NCBI RefSeq assembly: GCF_910592395.1
Contig: NC_088309.1
Coordinates: forward strand, 20,526,599-20,586,598
DNA from: Lineus longissimus
Taxonomy: Eukaryota > Nemertea > Pilidiophora > Heteronemertea > Lineidae
Length of the DNA: 60,000 nt
Direction: 5' to 3'
The translations under genes were made by a program, and so were the position numbers. The number at the start of each line of letters is the position of its first letter. Within the stretch, counting starts at the first letter, position 1. The notes under the pieces are model-generated. The model was not told where the DNA came from, did no database searches, and saw only the letters and a program-made list of their open reading frames with translations. Shown here in pieces: positions 1-48,491 of this stretch.

Positions 1-2
1 AA

Positions 3-35216
<35,214 letters not shown>

Positions 35217-36625
35217 ACTCGAGAACAGAATTTGGTCAGGAAGTGAACGTCGTTAAAATGACACAAAGATCATGAATGTGTAACTTTCATGGCCATGTGA
35301 TTAATACTGACAGAAATATAAAAGTAATTGAAAAACTGAAAGAGGTTCGAGTGACGTCACACACAAATCTGATGCATCATTTGTTGTTTTATGTGTTGCA
35401 TCGCAGAGGATGCTGTCTCTGATGGCCCTTAAAGGGGGACTATAGGCAGGAGGAGGGGGGGGGGGGTTAAATTGGTCATCTTCAGGTGACTAATATGCAA
35501 AGTAAGGGCACTGGGTCAGGTAAGATTCAGCAGGTAATATATTCCTTATACAAGTGTGCATTGTTGAGACCCCTATTGGTGACTTTGCATAACTTTATCT
35601 TGCCTACCTAGCGACTGACTATAGAGTCCCTTTAACACCATGATTTCACAGTTTTTGTCTTGTAGCTCTAATATAATTGCTGCATACACATAAGACTTGT
35701 GTGTTTTTCATCGGACTTTTACAGTGCGTAATTTGAATCTACAGTGCAGGCTATCATAAACTTCTGTCTTATTTGGGCTTTAAGAGTTCTGACGAAATTC
35801 CAGTGACCTTTTGGCTGTAAATGTTGATACTGGTTGATCATTCTCAGATTTTCTGTGCAGTGCTGTCATAGAAACTGTAGCACATGTATATGTGTTTCCT
35901 TAGCTTAAATGGATACAAACATGAAATCTGGACTTGTAGATGATCATAATGGCATCTGACAGCTTTATTTTGTAGATATTTCATGTTTAATTTTTGTGCT
36001 GTATAGTTTTTAGCCTGATTTTGATGTAACCTGTGATTGACACTAAACTTTGCATTTGGTATATTTGAGAGTCACTATCAAATCATTGAAAAAATTGACC
36101 CTCGCCTTGCTGAAACATCTTAGTGCAATATGCTTCCTTGTGTACAATCTAGGAGTTCTGTCCTTAATAGAGAGGGACATCGATTTAAATGGAAATACCA
36201 AATTTGGGACCAAAACTAGTGTCCTTTATAGAGATGGTGTCCTTAATAGAGAGGTGTCCGCTTAGGGAGGTTCCAATGTATGTTTAACAAGCCAACCTGC
36301 TGTGAGTCTTAAGATATTACAATTGTCCAGCCTCTAAAAAAACTCCAGTGCGGTATTTAACACTAAACAGGGTACAACTAGCTGTTTTTGTCTGTGACCT
36401 ACATTCATGAATATCATCCAAACTGCTTCAATTACATTTGTGATGTAAAAATGGGGTCGATTTTTAAACACTTTAGACACTGCACTGCACTGCAGTTTAT
36501 AATGTTTTACGTAAATTTAAATAATCACAATATAAAAAGGTTAAAAAATGTAGCTGTTTATGCCTTCTTGAAATTGTTTGCATCATCTATAGTGTATATC
36601 TCAATAAATAACTTATATACTGTAT
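35217..36625 (+). other. FRY: FRY 3' UTR with AATAAA at 36603
   Basis: Sequence after the FRY stop has no gene. The candidate polyadenylation signal AATAAA at 36603-36608 (within CTCAATAAATAAC) would give a ~1.4-kb 3' UTR. A G-run lies at ~35455-35467. The UTR would include the fourth copy of the dispersed repeat. The exact cleavage site is not visible. Confidence 0.5.
36155..36280 (+). repeat. dispersed repeat, copy 4
   Basis: GTCCTTAATAGAGAGG appears twice in near-identical form here, with GGGACCAAAACTAGTGTCC between, then GAGAGGTGTCCGCTTAGGGA. Matches copies 1-3 in block order and strand. Confidence 0.7.
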
Positions 36626-36832
36626 CATGATATTTTGTCTTTTTCTGGTAGGATAATTGTCCAGCTTAAATCTCTTTGTGGAGCATTCTCAAAATTTATT
36701 TGGACAAAAGTTGCACTTCATCCTACGAGACGGTCCAAACAGACTGACTGTCTGGTGTACATCTCAAAAATTCCCTGAACATCGAGGACAGCATTTGAAC
36801 CAGCCTTCTTTTTGAACCACAGTGTCACAACG

Positions 36833-37205
36833 AGTGCTGTGATTGGGAGAACATCTGGAGAGCTAGAACCATCCAGTCAAAACATACCAGTGACAGAGTT
36901 GCAACGTCCCAAATACACTCTTAACCTGCCAATGACAGTGTCACAACTAGTCAGACAGCTAGATACAGCTTCGGTCAATCTATCAAAACAGACCAATGCT
37001 AGACCTACAGATATAGCCTCAGTGCTGTAATCCGGATAACATCTAGAGAGATAGATGCACCCAGTCAAAACATACCAATGACAGAGTCGCAAATTCCCAA
37101 ATATACTCTGAACATGCAAGGGACAGTGTCACAACCAGCGAGACAGGAAGCTAGTTACAGCATTTGGTCTAAACGTGCCAAGGACAGAGCCTTATAAAGC
37201 CAAAT
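36833..37205 (+). repeat. two diverged 188-bp tandem repeats
   Basis: Units begin AGTGCTGTGAT at 36833 and AGTGCTGTAAT at 37021. Both continue with ACATCT.GAGAG, CCCAGTCAAAACATACCA or a close variant, TGACAGAGT.GCAA and GGGACAGTGTCACAAC-like blocks. Intergenic minisatellite downstream of FRY. Confidence 0.85.
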
Positions 37206-37804
37206 TGCCAATTGAAATTTCCCATAGTCTGGAGACACAACCAGACAGAATTGGATGATGGATAGTAAGCATGTTTACAATGTAACGGATAGTAAGCAAT
37301 ATAAACTCAAAAGGGATATATCCAGAGCGTCTTGCCTGGCGCAACGCCATGCCTAAAGACAATGTCCTTCCTTTGGTGTTATTGTGTTCCATAGAATTGG
37401 AATTGACTCGTTATCTATTTGACTGGATTGTTGATGAAGTTCCCTTTCTAAAGACACCAATTATGTGCCGCTTGGTTCATCATACTGCCAGATATTTTCT
37501 TGATTTCAACAAAAACCCAGCCCGACCACGTAGAATCGCCGCCAAAATTCTTCACACCCAAAAAGATCGTCAGTGAAATGGCCCGGTTCTACATAATACT
37601 GTCGCGACAGAAACTCTATTATTTCTTGAAAAACTTAGTTTTGTCTGGCTATTTGTTCAATTAAAAGTCTCAAGTCAGAAAAGACGGTTCGTAATCAAGG
37701 TTACAGTAGTTCTGTTTCTGTCCTACCAAGCTGCATGTAACATACTTAAATTCCTTTTTCTTTCATGCGATACTACAAGTGGCGTTCCATCCTCTCCCTG
37801 CGAT
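37206..37804. other. FRY-palindrome spacer
   Basis: About 600 bp with a 75-codon plus-strand frame at 37349-37576 that resembles nothing I know. No other structure seen. Confidence 0.4.
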
Positions 37805-38641
37805 CAGCCAGGACAACGGAATGTCCACAGCCGAAAAGTGCGAAGGCCGGTGTCTCAACCCTGGGTCTCGGAGGCGGTAACTCTCTGCGGCGGCCACACG
37901 ACTAAGTCAGTGCGCGCTCTGTTACCAGGACGTCCACAGCCAATATGGTTTTCAGTCATTATACCCTCTCGAAATGTTACTTTTTCCGGCGACTGCTGGT
38001 GGACGACCAAAAGATTTTTAGGGACTCGGCCTCTCAAGTAAATATATGATACAAGTATATATAACTGATAAATAACTGATATATAACTGGGTTTATTGCT
38101 CTTGAAAAACGGAAAGAAGAACACTCGCATCAATCTTATTACGTGTAGTTGTAAATACATTCCAAAGTCACGACGTTTCCTTAACGATTTAAAGAAGAAC
38201 AGTCGCATCAATCTTATTACATGTAGTTGTAGATACATGCCAAAGTCACGACGTTTCCTTACCGATTACAACTATATGTTATAAAATCGTTAAGGAAACG
38301 TCGTGACTTTGGAATGTATTTACAACTACACGTAATAAGATTGATGCGACTGTTCTTCTTCCCGTTTTTCAAGAGCAATAAACCCATTATCAGTTATATA
38401 TATTAACTTGTATCATATATTTACTTGAGAGGCTGAGTCCCAAAAATATTTTGGTCGTCCACTTGTGAAGCAGTCACCGGAAAAAGGAACATCTCGTGAG
38501 GGTATATTGACTGAAAAAAATCATATTGGCTGTGGACGTCCTGGTAACAGACATAGCGCGCATTGACTTAGTTGTTGGCCGCCTCAGAGAGTTACCGCCT
38601 CTGTGACCCAGGGTTGAGACACTGGGGTCTGCGCCTGGCTG
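37805..38641. repeat. 837-bp imperfect palindrome (foldback element)
   Basis: The left arm (37805-~38274) and right arm (~38285-38641) are inverted copies: CAGCCAGG at 37805 against CCTGGCTG at 38634, GTGTCTCAACCCTGGGTC at 37850 against its complement ending 38622, and TTACTTGAGAGGC-type blocks nearer the centre. The left arm is longer because a 78-bp unit (starting CGCATCAATCTTATTAC at 38126 and CGCATCAATCTTATTAC at 38204) is doubled there. Likely a foldback-type non-autonomous transposon; no transposase frame inside. Confidence 0.9.
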
Positions 38642-40096
38642 ACAGGTTGACTGGAGGTCCCGATCATAGAGTATAACAGCCGGGTATAACCGACTGGCTT
38701 GGTATACCTTATCATGCTCAGTCTCCCCAAGAGACTATTGAGCGCACCCGCACTCCCTCAAGCCTTTGATCCACTCCGCCGTCCCGGACTCCGTTGGAGG
38801 GAGGTAACGGTCGATTAACTCTGATGGTTCAGATTGACTTATATCAGGTTTTTGATGCTCTCCTACTACGGATGGCGTACAAATATATATTGAAAATGAC
38901 TGATTATGTCAAGATGGATACTAAGATAGAAGGTGCGACATTACTGGCTTTATAGCCTTCGCTATAGGTTACAACTACCAACCATGCAAGTCCCCCGGGT
39001 ATATCAGACAGGCTTCATCGGGTCTGGGTGATATAACACCTCACAAAGAGGGATGCCTGACAGATTTATTCAAATTAAGCGAAAATGGAGCCATGGAGGA
39101 CGATGAACAGCATTTGGTTGAACGATGTAAACCTCGAGCTCATCTCCGAGAGACAAAGATACTATGACCAATGGTGGGGTAGAGACTTCAATTGTGCACA
39201 CACCCACACAGAGCAATGAGTCTTCCACTATCGCTTCAAGATCTAATTACCAAACAACAAGTCATGCTTCAAGCAGAGGAGTTTGCAAAGGAAACGTGGT
39301 CAGTGTCAGCCCGACACACCCGCTCAGAGGTTTGTCTTTCCAAATTAGATACTGTACCATCAGGAAGGATTACCACCTTCAAGAGACAAGTGTACAGACT
39401 AGTGTCTTCAGGAAGGATTCCGAACTTCAAGGAGACCGTCCTCTCATATAAGACACGAGAATCTCCTTTAAGAATTCCTATCTTGGAAGAGACTGTCCTC
39501 CAAAACAATGAGACACGAGAATCTCCAGGATTCTGCTATTGGAGGATGACATAACTAGACCCCGAACGGACAAGCTTCTTCAGGTTCTGAACCTTTATTT
39601 CCGAAAGGAAAGCCCTTAGAAGACGGCGCGAAGTTTCGTGGACGTGTGGTTATGATGTCAACAGCTAGAAAGTTGGCACGCTCCTGATCGATTTTGCAGT
39701 AACAGACGAATGGTCATCTCCGACGTTGTCTGCTCTGAGCAGTGTTAATCAGTGCTGGTCAAATTTCAAATATATAGGCTTCGGGGATCCGCTTGATGCT
39801 GTACTTGTGTACCAATGAACAGGTCTGACAGCAAAGAGCAAGACAAAGGCACAACAATATATAAATCAAAGGACAGGGTCATAATCATTTGGCTGATAGA
39901 GCGAGCTAGGGGCAGTCTGTAACATTCTGAACTTCCAGACTTTTTACTGAGTTGTCGCTTAACCTGCCTCCTAAAGAAAAAAGGAGGGGTTCCAGTCCTG
40001 AACAGAGAAGGTGCAATAACTGTAATACAGTGATCACACGTCATTACCTCTTAGCAACTGAATAACAGAATACCACAGATTTCATAAAATTTACAA
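38642..40096. other. spacer between the palindrome and the ACOX3 3' end
   Basis: No gene recognised. Between ~39355 and 39530 there are three diverged ~60-bp units sharing TTCAGGAAGGATT, GAGAC.GTCCTC and GAGACACGAGAATCTCC, which open frames in both directions; I read these as a minisatellite, not coding sequence. Confidence 0.5.
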
Positions 40097-40102
40097 TTTA
40101 TT
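40097..40102 (-). terminator. ACOX3: candidate ACOX3 polyadenylation signal
   Basis: TTTATT on the plus strand is AATAAA on the ACOX3 strand, ~850 nt beyond the stop codon. The closest clear signal I found in the right orientation. Confidence 0.5.
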
Positions 40103-40948
40103 GATAAAATTTGAATCAACCTGTGTAAATAATCACAAAATAAACTGTAGAAAGACATTCTGTCGGAAAGCAATCAACATTTTCTTATAATCAATGTCTG
40201 GTCATTTCATTTTTTCAGAATAAAACAATATCATGCGAGCCGTAAATGCAACGACTAACGAGCAGTAAGATTCCATAGATTCCTTTTCACCACAGCTGAC
40301 AATTAGGTTTGATTTTGGGTTTCAAAATTACATGATTTAAGCTAGCAGTCATTGGTTGCCTAATCAAGACTGCTTGGGTAGGCAGATAGTGCAGACCAAA
40401 ACCTAAGGAGGTGGCTGAACGTTTTGGATGTCATCTAAGGTCTATCCCAGTGGTCATGATAGGCAACCACAGACCTACAGCAAAGTATTGAAACCTTTTT
40501 GAAAAGGGCTCATACACCGTCAAATTAGTTAACAAATTCATACAAAGATTTTAGTTCCATGATTGATTTCCTAAAATTCTCTCATGTATGTCAGTTGAAA
40601 TAGCACCTTGTTCTTAATACCGAATACATTCTTGCCTTTGACAATGGAAGCAGTAATAAGTTTATATTTCTTATTCATGAAAAAGAGTAAACACAGAAGA
40701 GGTAGCGAGAATTTATGCGGAACAATCTCTTAAGTCTGGTTACAGAGTTTCTGCATGGAGAGTGGCTGAGGGGTCCAACAGAAAATGAAAAAAGACATTC
40801 AACTCAATGTAACCACATGTAGTCCTAATAAAGAGACACACACATTCTACTGAATGTTGGCATTTTCAAGTCCACCCCTGTATAGCACAAATGAAACAGG
40901 ACCTCTTTTTTTAAGTAGGAGCATAGCGCAGGTATCAGACGTAACTGT

Positions 40949-43900
40949 CTATAATTTGGCCTTTGTTAATCCTCCAACCACGGGTTTCTCAATAAACTCC
41001 TTCCACCAAGTAGGTCTCTCTAATGCATTCGGAGTCTGCAGCATTGCAGAGTAGAGGTTTTTGTAAATCTGACCATCCGAGTTTCCGATGGGCGAGTTCA
41101 AGACGAAGTCTGGCGGTGCCATGGCATCGACGAGAGATACGGCATCGTATTTGAGGTCCGAGCAGAGGTCAACTATTCTCTGGCGGATCATCTGCGAGGG
41201 CTCTGGGCCGCTCAAGTAGCCTCCTGAAATAGAGAGATAGCAGAATACACAACATGAACATTTACTCTACATTACAGGGTAAAAGATTATCGCATAATAC
41301 AACGCCAGGAAAATGCCTCAATCAGCATGCCACCACTGCAATTTGTTTGGTGTTTGTGACTGCTTTACTGCCAAATGATATGGCATTAGAAATACAAACA
41401 AATCCAACATATTGCTATCTTTTACTAATTGTAACTCACATCTTCTTTCTTTGTTTATTTTTTTCTCTCATTTCCTTCACTGAACATCTTCACAACACAT
41501 TTGACGCATTACTGGGGCCTCAATTCATGTACAGGTCAAAATTGTTAAGAGGAAAACACATGTTGGAGATGGGCACTCTCACCTTGATATAAAGTAGCCA
41601 AGTGTTTCTCAATTGACCACAGCCCATAGAGATCACAGAGCTGCATGAGAACTGTTTTCAATTCTACCGGGGTCTCTTCGGCACAACATCGGTCAAAGAA
41701 GCCCTGCAACGCCAAGTGCTGAAAGACAAAGGAAGAACTGAACTTCTCTCTTTCAAATATGGAATAGAAGTTGAAGAACTGTTCAAGTAAATCTTCTGTA
41801 TTTTGCAGCATTAATAACTGATTTGTAATTTGTCACTCTCAGTAAAACCACGAAGGCACACCACTTTCAGGCTACCATTTGGACTAACCAATGGGACTTG
41901 GTGGTGTAGTGATACGAGTGCAAGACTCCTGATAGAGAGATTTGCAAGATACTACGTGATCCCATGGCACTTTGAGCTGCTGGTCAATAGAAAAGCTCTC
42001 TATAAGAAGGCAACATTTTTCTTGATAGCACCCAATATGGCCATTTTCATCAGTTTGGCATCAGAGATTCATTTACTCGTTCCTGAAAAGAAGTATTACA
42101 CTGTACTTGTTACACATACCTCAATATAAACAATAGCTAAACTACGACAATAGTATGCCTGGCTGTCATTCTTGGCCGTGAAGGCATCCTTGCCACTCCC
42201 TAACTCCTGTTTCACTTTGGCGTAACTCAGCTTCAGCAGGTAGCTGACCAACCACTTGTACCCATGAAGAGCATCTACAAAGAAAGCCATAGTTATAAGG
42301 TTTATGAAGCAACACTTGTATGAGTTCTAAGGTATTAGTTCACCTGACTGATGCCACATCCCAACGGTGTCGTCTGATACCAAGTTGCAGCAGTTGGACT
42401 TGTAGGTGGTCCCTCATTCGGAGTTCCCGGAAACAGACAATGAATCAGCTTGGGACACAGTCACTTAGGTACCTTTTAAGGACTCATTAGGATTTCGGTT
42501 TTTATACCACTACCAGAAAAAGAACAAAGAAGGTGAAACCAATTACACCTTGCTAGATCCAATCCACCGTTGTGATGTCATTTGCCGGCTCATTCTGCGT
42601 GACGTCTTCAGAAGTTGGTGTCGTTGTTACGATGTTTACATGGCCTTGAAAAAGGTATATGACTCGCTGCACCATCTAACACTGCGCGATATTTTATCGC
42701 CACGTCGTGAGAAGAGTGTGCGTTATATCGCCATGTTTCAATGGAAATAACACCACGATGTAAATGACGATACAATGCAGATGTGGCAATACAATATCGC
42801 GCAATGTTACAGGGATCTACCAGAAGTCTGCACCTCATTGGACTTAAAGAAAAATTGGATGAAAAAGAAACAATGGTACCGTCTGCTTGAAGTGTTTTTC
42901 CTGTTGGTTGAAATGTCTGCTTCAGTATCACCTCCTGTTCATTGAGGAAATCAACGCTTTTCAATGGCGACTGTATTGGTACATTATTCTTAATCTTGGC
43001 CTCGTAGAAACTCAATAAGTAGTTGCTGGTCTGTTGTAACAGGACGTTGTTGTCGCCCTCGTAGGTGCAGTTTGGATCGTTGTCATCTCGTATCTCTCCC
43101 AGTCGGTTCACTGTGGAGGATCAAAAGTTCATTGAGTTTAATATTTCTAACAGAGTAAAGCGAAAATGTTGATAGCAAAGAGATGTTTTCTAGATCAGAA
43201 TGTGCACATGAACTCTCAACCAGTGTTGATGTAACCTCCATAACCGATCAACACCAGGAGAAGGCCTATTTAAGACATACAACCAGCTGACAACACCAAA
43301 TCCTAGGGGGAGGTCTTTATTTGGTACAGTACAGATCACTGCAGGCCCATAGTATCTAGTATCGGGAATTGGCAGTCCATACCAATTCTTTGCTACCAGT
43401 TATGGTAGCAAAGACATCCATATGGCATACCTTTAAAGAATCCATGCCCACCACAAGCCTCTCTACACTCCTGTACTGCATCCCGAGCAGTCCAACCAGC
43501 GAGGGGTTTACTTGCACATGATATTGCATGGATCTCCTTCCCCAATTCGGCTTGTCGCTCAGATTTGTCTCCCATAATCATACCCACTTGTAATGAGACA
43601 AAATCCATGTAGAACGCCCGGCTGAAGGTTTCTAGAGCGTAAGTAGCAGCCAGATAAGGAATCAATCTCCATTGCTGCAAAAGAGATGCAGCAAATGAGA
43701 ACTGACATAGACAAAAACTGACTTCTGGATAAAAGTATAATCGACGGTGCTCCATAGTGTTTGTGCACACCCGTGTTTCTCAAGAAGTGCCAGCGCCATC
43801 TTTTGATTACACATTGGATTGTCGGGAAATTAACAACAAGTGGTACTGGAACTCCCTATAGTATAGCAGGAGATCTTGGAAACAATATGGGAGCCAAAAA

Positions 43901-46896
43901 ACGAAATGAAATTTACCTGGAGCTGGTACTCCAGCACTGCTATCTCCTCCTTATTTGGCGGACCAAACTGCCTCCTGACAGCTGAGTATCTGATCGCGAT
44001 TGGAACACACATCTTCAGGTTGGCCACACACATGCCAGTGATGCCGACACGGCCTCCAGAAAGGGCACCCAGGGAGGCACCAAATCTCTTGTTGGGATCC
44101 TGAAATTAATTCATATTATATTAAAGGATGAATTCTTGTTCCCTAATGCACATACAGACTTCTTCAACTTCACAAGTTATCTATGTAACAAGAATGTCAC
44201 AAATTCTAAAGCACTTTCGCTGCAATGTACCACAGGTTACAGTGTAGAAAGCACTGTGTCCTGTTTTGGCAGAAGCAGTGTGGTTAGGCAACAATAACTG
44301 CTTGGGTTGGCGTCAGTTATTGAAGCAAAGTACATTTCGTTGTTTAGGTGCAGCTGTTTATAGAATAGAAAATGATACCTTTGAGGAAGTGACGTCTAAA
44401 ATTCCTCCTGGCACATTCCTACCTTGTATGGGGTAACATAATTTCCCAGTGGAGTCACATCACCAGTTCGATTTAACAGATTCTCCCTTGGTATCCTTAG
44501 ACTGTTAAACGCAGCAAAACTGAAGGGAAAAAACAGTCATGGTCAGTCTAAAGCAGAACAAGTGCCAACACACTATGATTCAGGGCAAGTACTGTTTGCC
44601 TTTTGTACCGCAGGCATTGCAGACGCACAGATCACTTGTCATGGGACTCAATTTTAGGAAAGATTTGGCGCACTGAACAACTCCTCTCTTTACCTTGTAT
44701 GTGCCCTTTTTCTCAAAACTGGGATAAGTGCCTTTTTGATGCACCCTTTTGAAACAAACCCTGTGCCCTGATTTGACGCATCGCTTGGGCAAAAGCTGAC
44801 TTCCCTTGTCCAGTTAAGAGTCTGCTTTAATCTTGACTGAGTGGAAAGCAGACAAGGACATCGCACATCCTCCTATAAAAGTTACACTATGCCGATCATT
44901 CCATTTCACAAGCCCCCAGGATCCAACCAAATCTTACGAACCATAATTATGCAGTGACTTACCCATTGTCTAAACCATTCTGTCCTAGCTTGGGTCCCAT
45001 GTCACCCACCATCACACCAGGCAGCATCTGTAGGCTCGCTGGTTCCCTGAGGGGAACGACAAATGAATGCAGGCCATGGCAGGTTCCATCAGGAGTATAC
45101 AGCTGAGCATAAACAACAGCATGTGTGGCTGTTTTTCCCATGTTGCCTGACCAAATTTTAGTGGCCTCGAAGTCTGGGGTATTGATGACAAATTCCTGAA
45201 GTGAGACATGTCATATAATGGTGCTTGAGAATTCGAGTCGTTTTTAACGCCAGACGACATATTATTCCCACGTCGTTGGAAATTTCTGTGTACTATCATC
45301 ATTTTTTTATTGGGAATTGATATAATGACGAAGTGACGATAATATACACAATGTAGTTATAATAAAGCCTAGCGTCTGATGTTAGTTTTATAACTGAACT
45401 CTCTGGTAACAACCTTAATAAACTTTGGAAACAGTCTGCCGAATTGGATAGGCTAAAAGCTGTAGACCTGTGTATATGGTGGCTATACCAGGGCAAGTAA
45501 AGACCCCACAAAGGGACGTCACCGGTTGTGGATTCGAAAATTGCAGGCAAGATAACTAGGCTGAATGCCAGGACTGAACCCGATGGCGCATGAAGCTGTT
45601 CTTGAGCTTACCTCTGTTTTTGGATCATAATGGGCAGTGGTCCTCATAGCCTTCGTGTTACTGCCATGGCTAAGCTCAGTCAAAGCAAAACAGCCAAAGA
45701 TCTGGAAAAATTGATGAAAAAACTATCAGAATAACTGGGGATATCAGTTGACCCAGAATCAGAATTTCTAATTAGAGGATGTTGGAATTCAACTGCCCTT
45801 AGTGGTAGACATGGTAGTTCAAGAGGCAGCATGATCTAGAGTGGTTAGTATGTTTGATATGCAACAAGTAAAACTCATCCTACTAGGACATTGCAGGAAA
45901 CTAAATCTGATCATGTACAATCATAAAACTTCAAAGACCATGTACTGACACTAACCTCAAAATTTCGGCACATCTTGACATATTTATTGTGTCTTTTTGA
46001 TCCTGAACTTCTCACAGTACCACCAAACATCTGAAATTAGAGCAAGCCTTTATTGTAACTAATAATTGATTTAGCTGACAATGGCGCTTGGTTGGATAGT
46101 CACACCAGATTTTTTTCTCTCGTATCCAAGCTATTTTGAACCTGGTCCAGACATTATTTCAGTTATGCTGAGACCAAGGGCGGGTAAAATTGAAAAATTG
46201 ATTCTAGTCTCCACCTACCCAAAAAGATTTTTATTTTCAGTTTCAGAAGGTCTAGAGTCTCTCACCTGATAATCCAAAAGGAACTTTGCTGCCAACGACC
46301 AATCATACATTCCCAGACTTTCAGTAAGATGTTTGGCCTTGAGAGGGCTGGCCATTGCCTGGTCCTCTGTGACAAAGTTATACTCAAATAGGCGCTTTGC
46401 TCTTCTGAATGTCACTTCCCGCAGCTTTTCAATCGGAAGTGACTCATAGGTGTGTGCAAAAAGTGGATCCTTCTCCAGTGTCCTCCAGATTGTATACTGA
46501 AAATAAATTGTTTACATTCTGATAACATAATTGTTCAGCAATTCGGCTGGCTACTGAATATTGTGTCTTCTGAGTGAGTCTTAGATGACACAATGGCATA
46601 AAAACAAAACCGTTTGTTCACAGACATAAAGGACTTTAAAAACCTTTGTGACATGATCTCACTATCAGTATATTATCACTTCTGTGTTCTACCAGCTTAA
46701 TGATTACAACAGTGGCATGTCCGACACACCATAATCATATTCATACCTTAAAGTTAAGGATATCGCGTCCATCAATATATTCTGCCATACTCTTCCAAGA
46801 AAACGAGGCCCTCTCTCTGTAAACATCTAAGGGTCCAGGAGGGAAGTCTGCAAGGATCTCCTCTGCTGACTTCGCAACTTCTTCTTGTGGTTCCAT
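40949..46896 (-). CDS. ACOX3: peroxisomal acyl-CoA oxidase 3 (pristanoyl-CoA oxidase), complete
   Basis: Twelve exons on the minus strand: 46747-46896 (ATG at 46896-46894), 46266-46496, 45956-46030, 45612-45701, 44963-45195, 44423-44519, 43917-44099, 43431-43674, 42880-43110, 42120-42274, 41583-41718, 40949-41223 (TAG at 40951-40949). They total 2100 nt, 699 residues; human ACOX3 is 700. The enzyme desaturates CoA esters of 2-methyl-branched fatty acids, passing electrons through FAD to O2 to form H2O2. Visible: [10 protein letters not shown] (~158-167, FAD/substrate region), [50 protein letters not shown], and [19 protein letters not shown] with the expected catalytic Glu at ~452. The C terminus TKAKL ends in AKL, a peroxisomal PTS1 signal. 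All introns are GT-AG and all phases match. ACOX1/2 are excluded by the much closer match to ACOX3. Nothing is missing or broken. Confidence 0.96.
42676..42812. mobile_element. small MITE in ACOX3 intron 9
   Basis: ~137 bp with ~25-bp inverted ends: TAACACTGCGCGATATTTTA at the left against a right end whose complement begins TAACATTGCGCGATATTGTA, both followed by a GCCAC block. An internal CGTTATATCGCC repeats the theme. No coding capacity; superfamily not assigned. Confidence 0.65.
45466..45520 (+). mobile_element. fragment of the SINE family seen at 2821-3221
   Basis: The blocks CCAGGGCAAG and AAGACCCCAC, with TGGTG.CTAT before them, match 2998-3040 in the complete SINE. Only the body fragment is present, within ACOX3 intron 4. 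Confidence 0.65.
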
Positions 46897-46943
46897 GATT
46901 ATTGAATAAGACCCTCACTCTGACTGGAATTCCTATTCCTAAA
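46897..46943 (-). other. ACOX3: ACOX3 5' UTR part of the first coding exon
   Basis: On the gene strand TTTATTTCAG precedes 46943, a good 3' splice site, followed by 47 nt of leader before the ATG. This implies an upstream non-coding exon. Confidence 0.6.
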
Positions 46944-47486
46944 CTGAAATAAAATTCAGGATATAAATTTTTGACTTGAACTGAAGGCAGCTTTTATACT
47001 TAGATTTAGAAACATATACTTTGTCGTCCCAAGTGTATTGTTATTGTAGGGGGAAAAATAAATAAATACTGTGAATTGTCAACAGGGAAATATTTGTGGC
47101 TATTACTAGATTGCAACTTTGTGAAATTGCATCTTTGGTATAGTTTTAATTAGTCCTTTTGGGAACACCAAACAGTTAAATTTTGATTTTTGCCAGCAAG
47201 TAGCCAAGAAGCTTGCAATGAAATACAACCATGTACCGGGCGTGGTACAGGTATGTCATGATCATACGGTAGGCATGGTAGGTAGGCCTATGTCATGATG
47301 TGCAGGGAGCAGGGGCTGGCTAGCTTTTATGTCTCGGGGGTCAAAATATAACTTTCCAAATGTTTTCGGCCAAAATCACGGTCAATCAACAACATGTTCC
47401 AGACTCGCACAGTGCCGAAATTAAAATTCAATTGTTTAGGAACGACATCAGCGCCTCTAGTGTCAAGATTGCAACATGTTCGTGAA

Positions 47487-47852
47487 TAGCATTCCGCGAA
47501 GATGACGTCACTGCAGCTGCTACCCTCTTTTTCCCCATCGCTAAATTACAGGCAATGTCGGACAAACATGCGTTTCGTAATGGATTCAGGCTTTCTAACT
47601 AGGGCAGTTAGATTCAATCTGGCACATGTCCGAGTGTTGGAAATACTACATAAGTGTTTTGAATATTTCTCTCTCTGACTCTATGGTATCATTCATGCTA
47701 AAAACAATGCAGGGTCAAAGATAATTGACTTTGAAATCAGCTCAAATGCGTAGAAATAAGTGTCGATGTCCGACTGTCACGTGACTAAAACATCATCAAT
47801 ATCTTATGCAAATGACCTTGTGAGCTATAAATAGTAACTTCGCGGAATGCTA
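47487..47852 (+). mobile_element. MITE copy 1 (TIR GCATTCCGCGAAG)
   Basis: 362 bp (47489-47850) between TA dinucleotides. Ends GCATTCCGCG and CGCGGAATGC are inverted repeats, and the same sequence recurs inverted at 54405-54771 with ~90% identity by eye. TA flanks fit a Tc1/mariner-type target, although the adjoining A and T are also symmetrical, so the exact border is uncertain. Lies in the ACOX3 5' UTR intron. Confidence 0.85.
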
Positions 47853-48300
47853 TTTGGGGGCAGCTTCACACATATGTACAATACATGCTCACATATAAGG
47901 CTTTATTATGGCTAGTAGCACACACACATGTTAGCCTGAACAATATGGACCGAACAAAAAAGCCCAAGCAAAACTGGTCTGTAAAGATCATGAGTTGGTA
48001 CGTCATAGCCTACTCCTGCGTCATGGATGGACAGGCCTGTCGGTCACATGTAACTGAATATACAATACGATACATATGTCACATATCAATGAGATAAGAG
48101 GAAGCGTGTGCACGGTGTTTGTCACACTGACACTGACAGCATAGTTGTGAAGGACTATCATTCGAGGGACCATTTTTCCGTTTACACCACATGTACACGA
48201 TATACACGCTATGTAGACACCGGGCCTAAAATGGAAAGATTAGTCCCTCAAATCATAGCCCTTCACAAAAGCTTGTGACTGACACATTCGTACAACTTAC

Positions 48301-48400
48301 CTGAACCTTTCCACGTCTGGCAAAGCAATCACGCGATCTTTACGACTGATTTATGTCCGCGAAACTTCAAACTTTGACCACGCGGTTTGAACCATTCCAA
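48301..48400 (-). promoter_or_regulatory. ACOX3: candidate non-coding first exon and promoter of ACOX3
   Basis: On the minus strand a CAG/GTAAGT donor ends at 48301, the best partner for the acceptor at 46943. The upstream edge of this exon is not visible; a CpG-containing stretch without ATG lies at ~48302-48360. If correct, ACOX3 and the SLC46 gene are divergently transcribed with starts ~1.5 kb apart. Confidence 0.4.
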
Positions 48401-48491
48401 AAACACCAAATGAATAAAAATAGCACTTATATAATTTATGCATGACGTCACTTGCGCGTCTTCAAATCAAGCACAAAAGTCACGTTATCCC

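Noticed and set aside
37855-38284. ORFs of 127 (minus) and 62 (plus) codons
   Set aside because: Lie in the arms of the 837-bp palindrome; repeated peptides reflect the 78-bp duplication.
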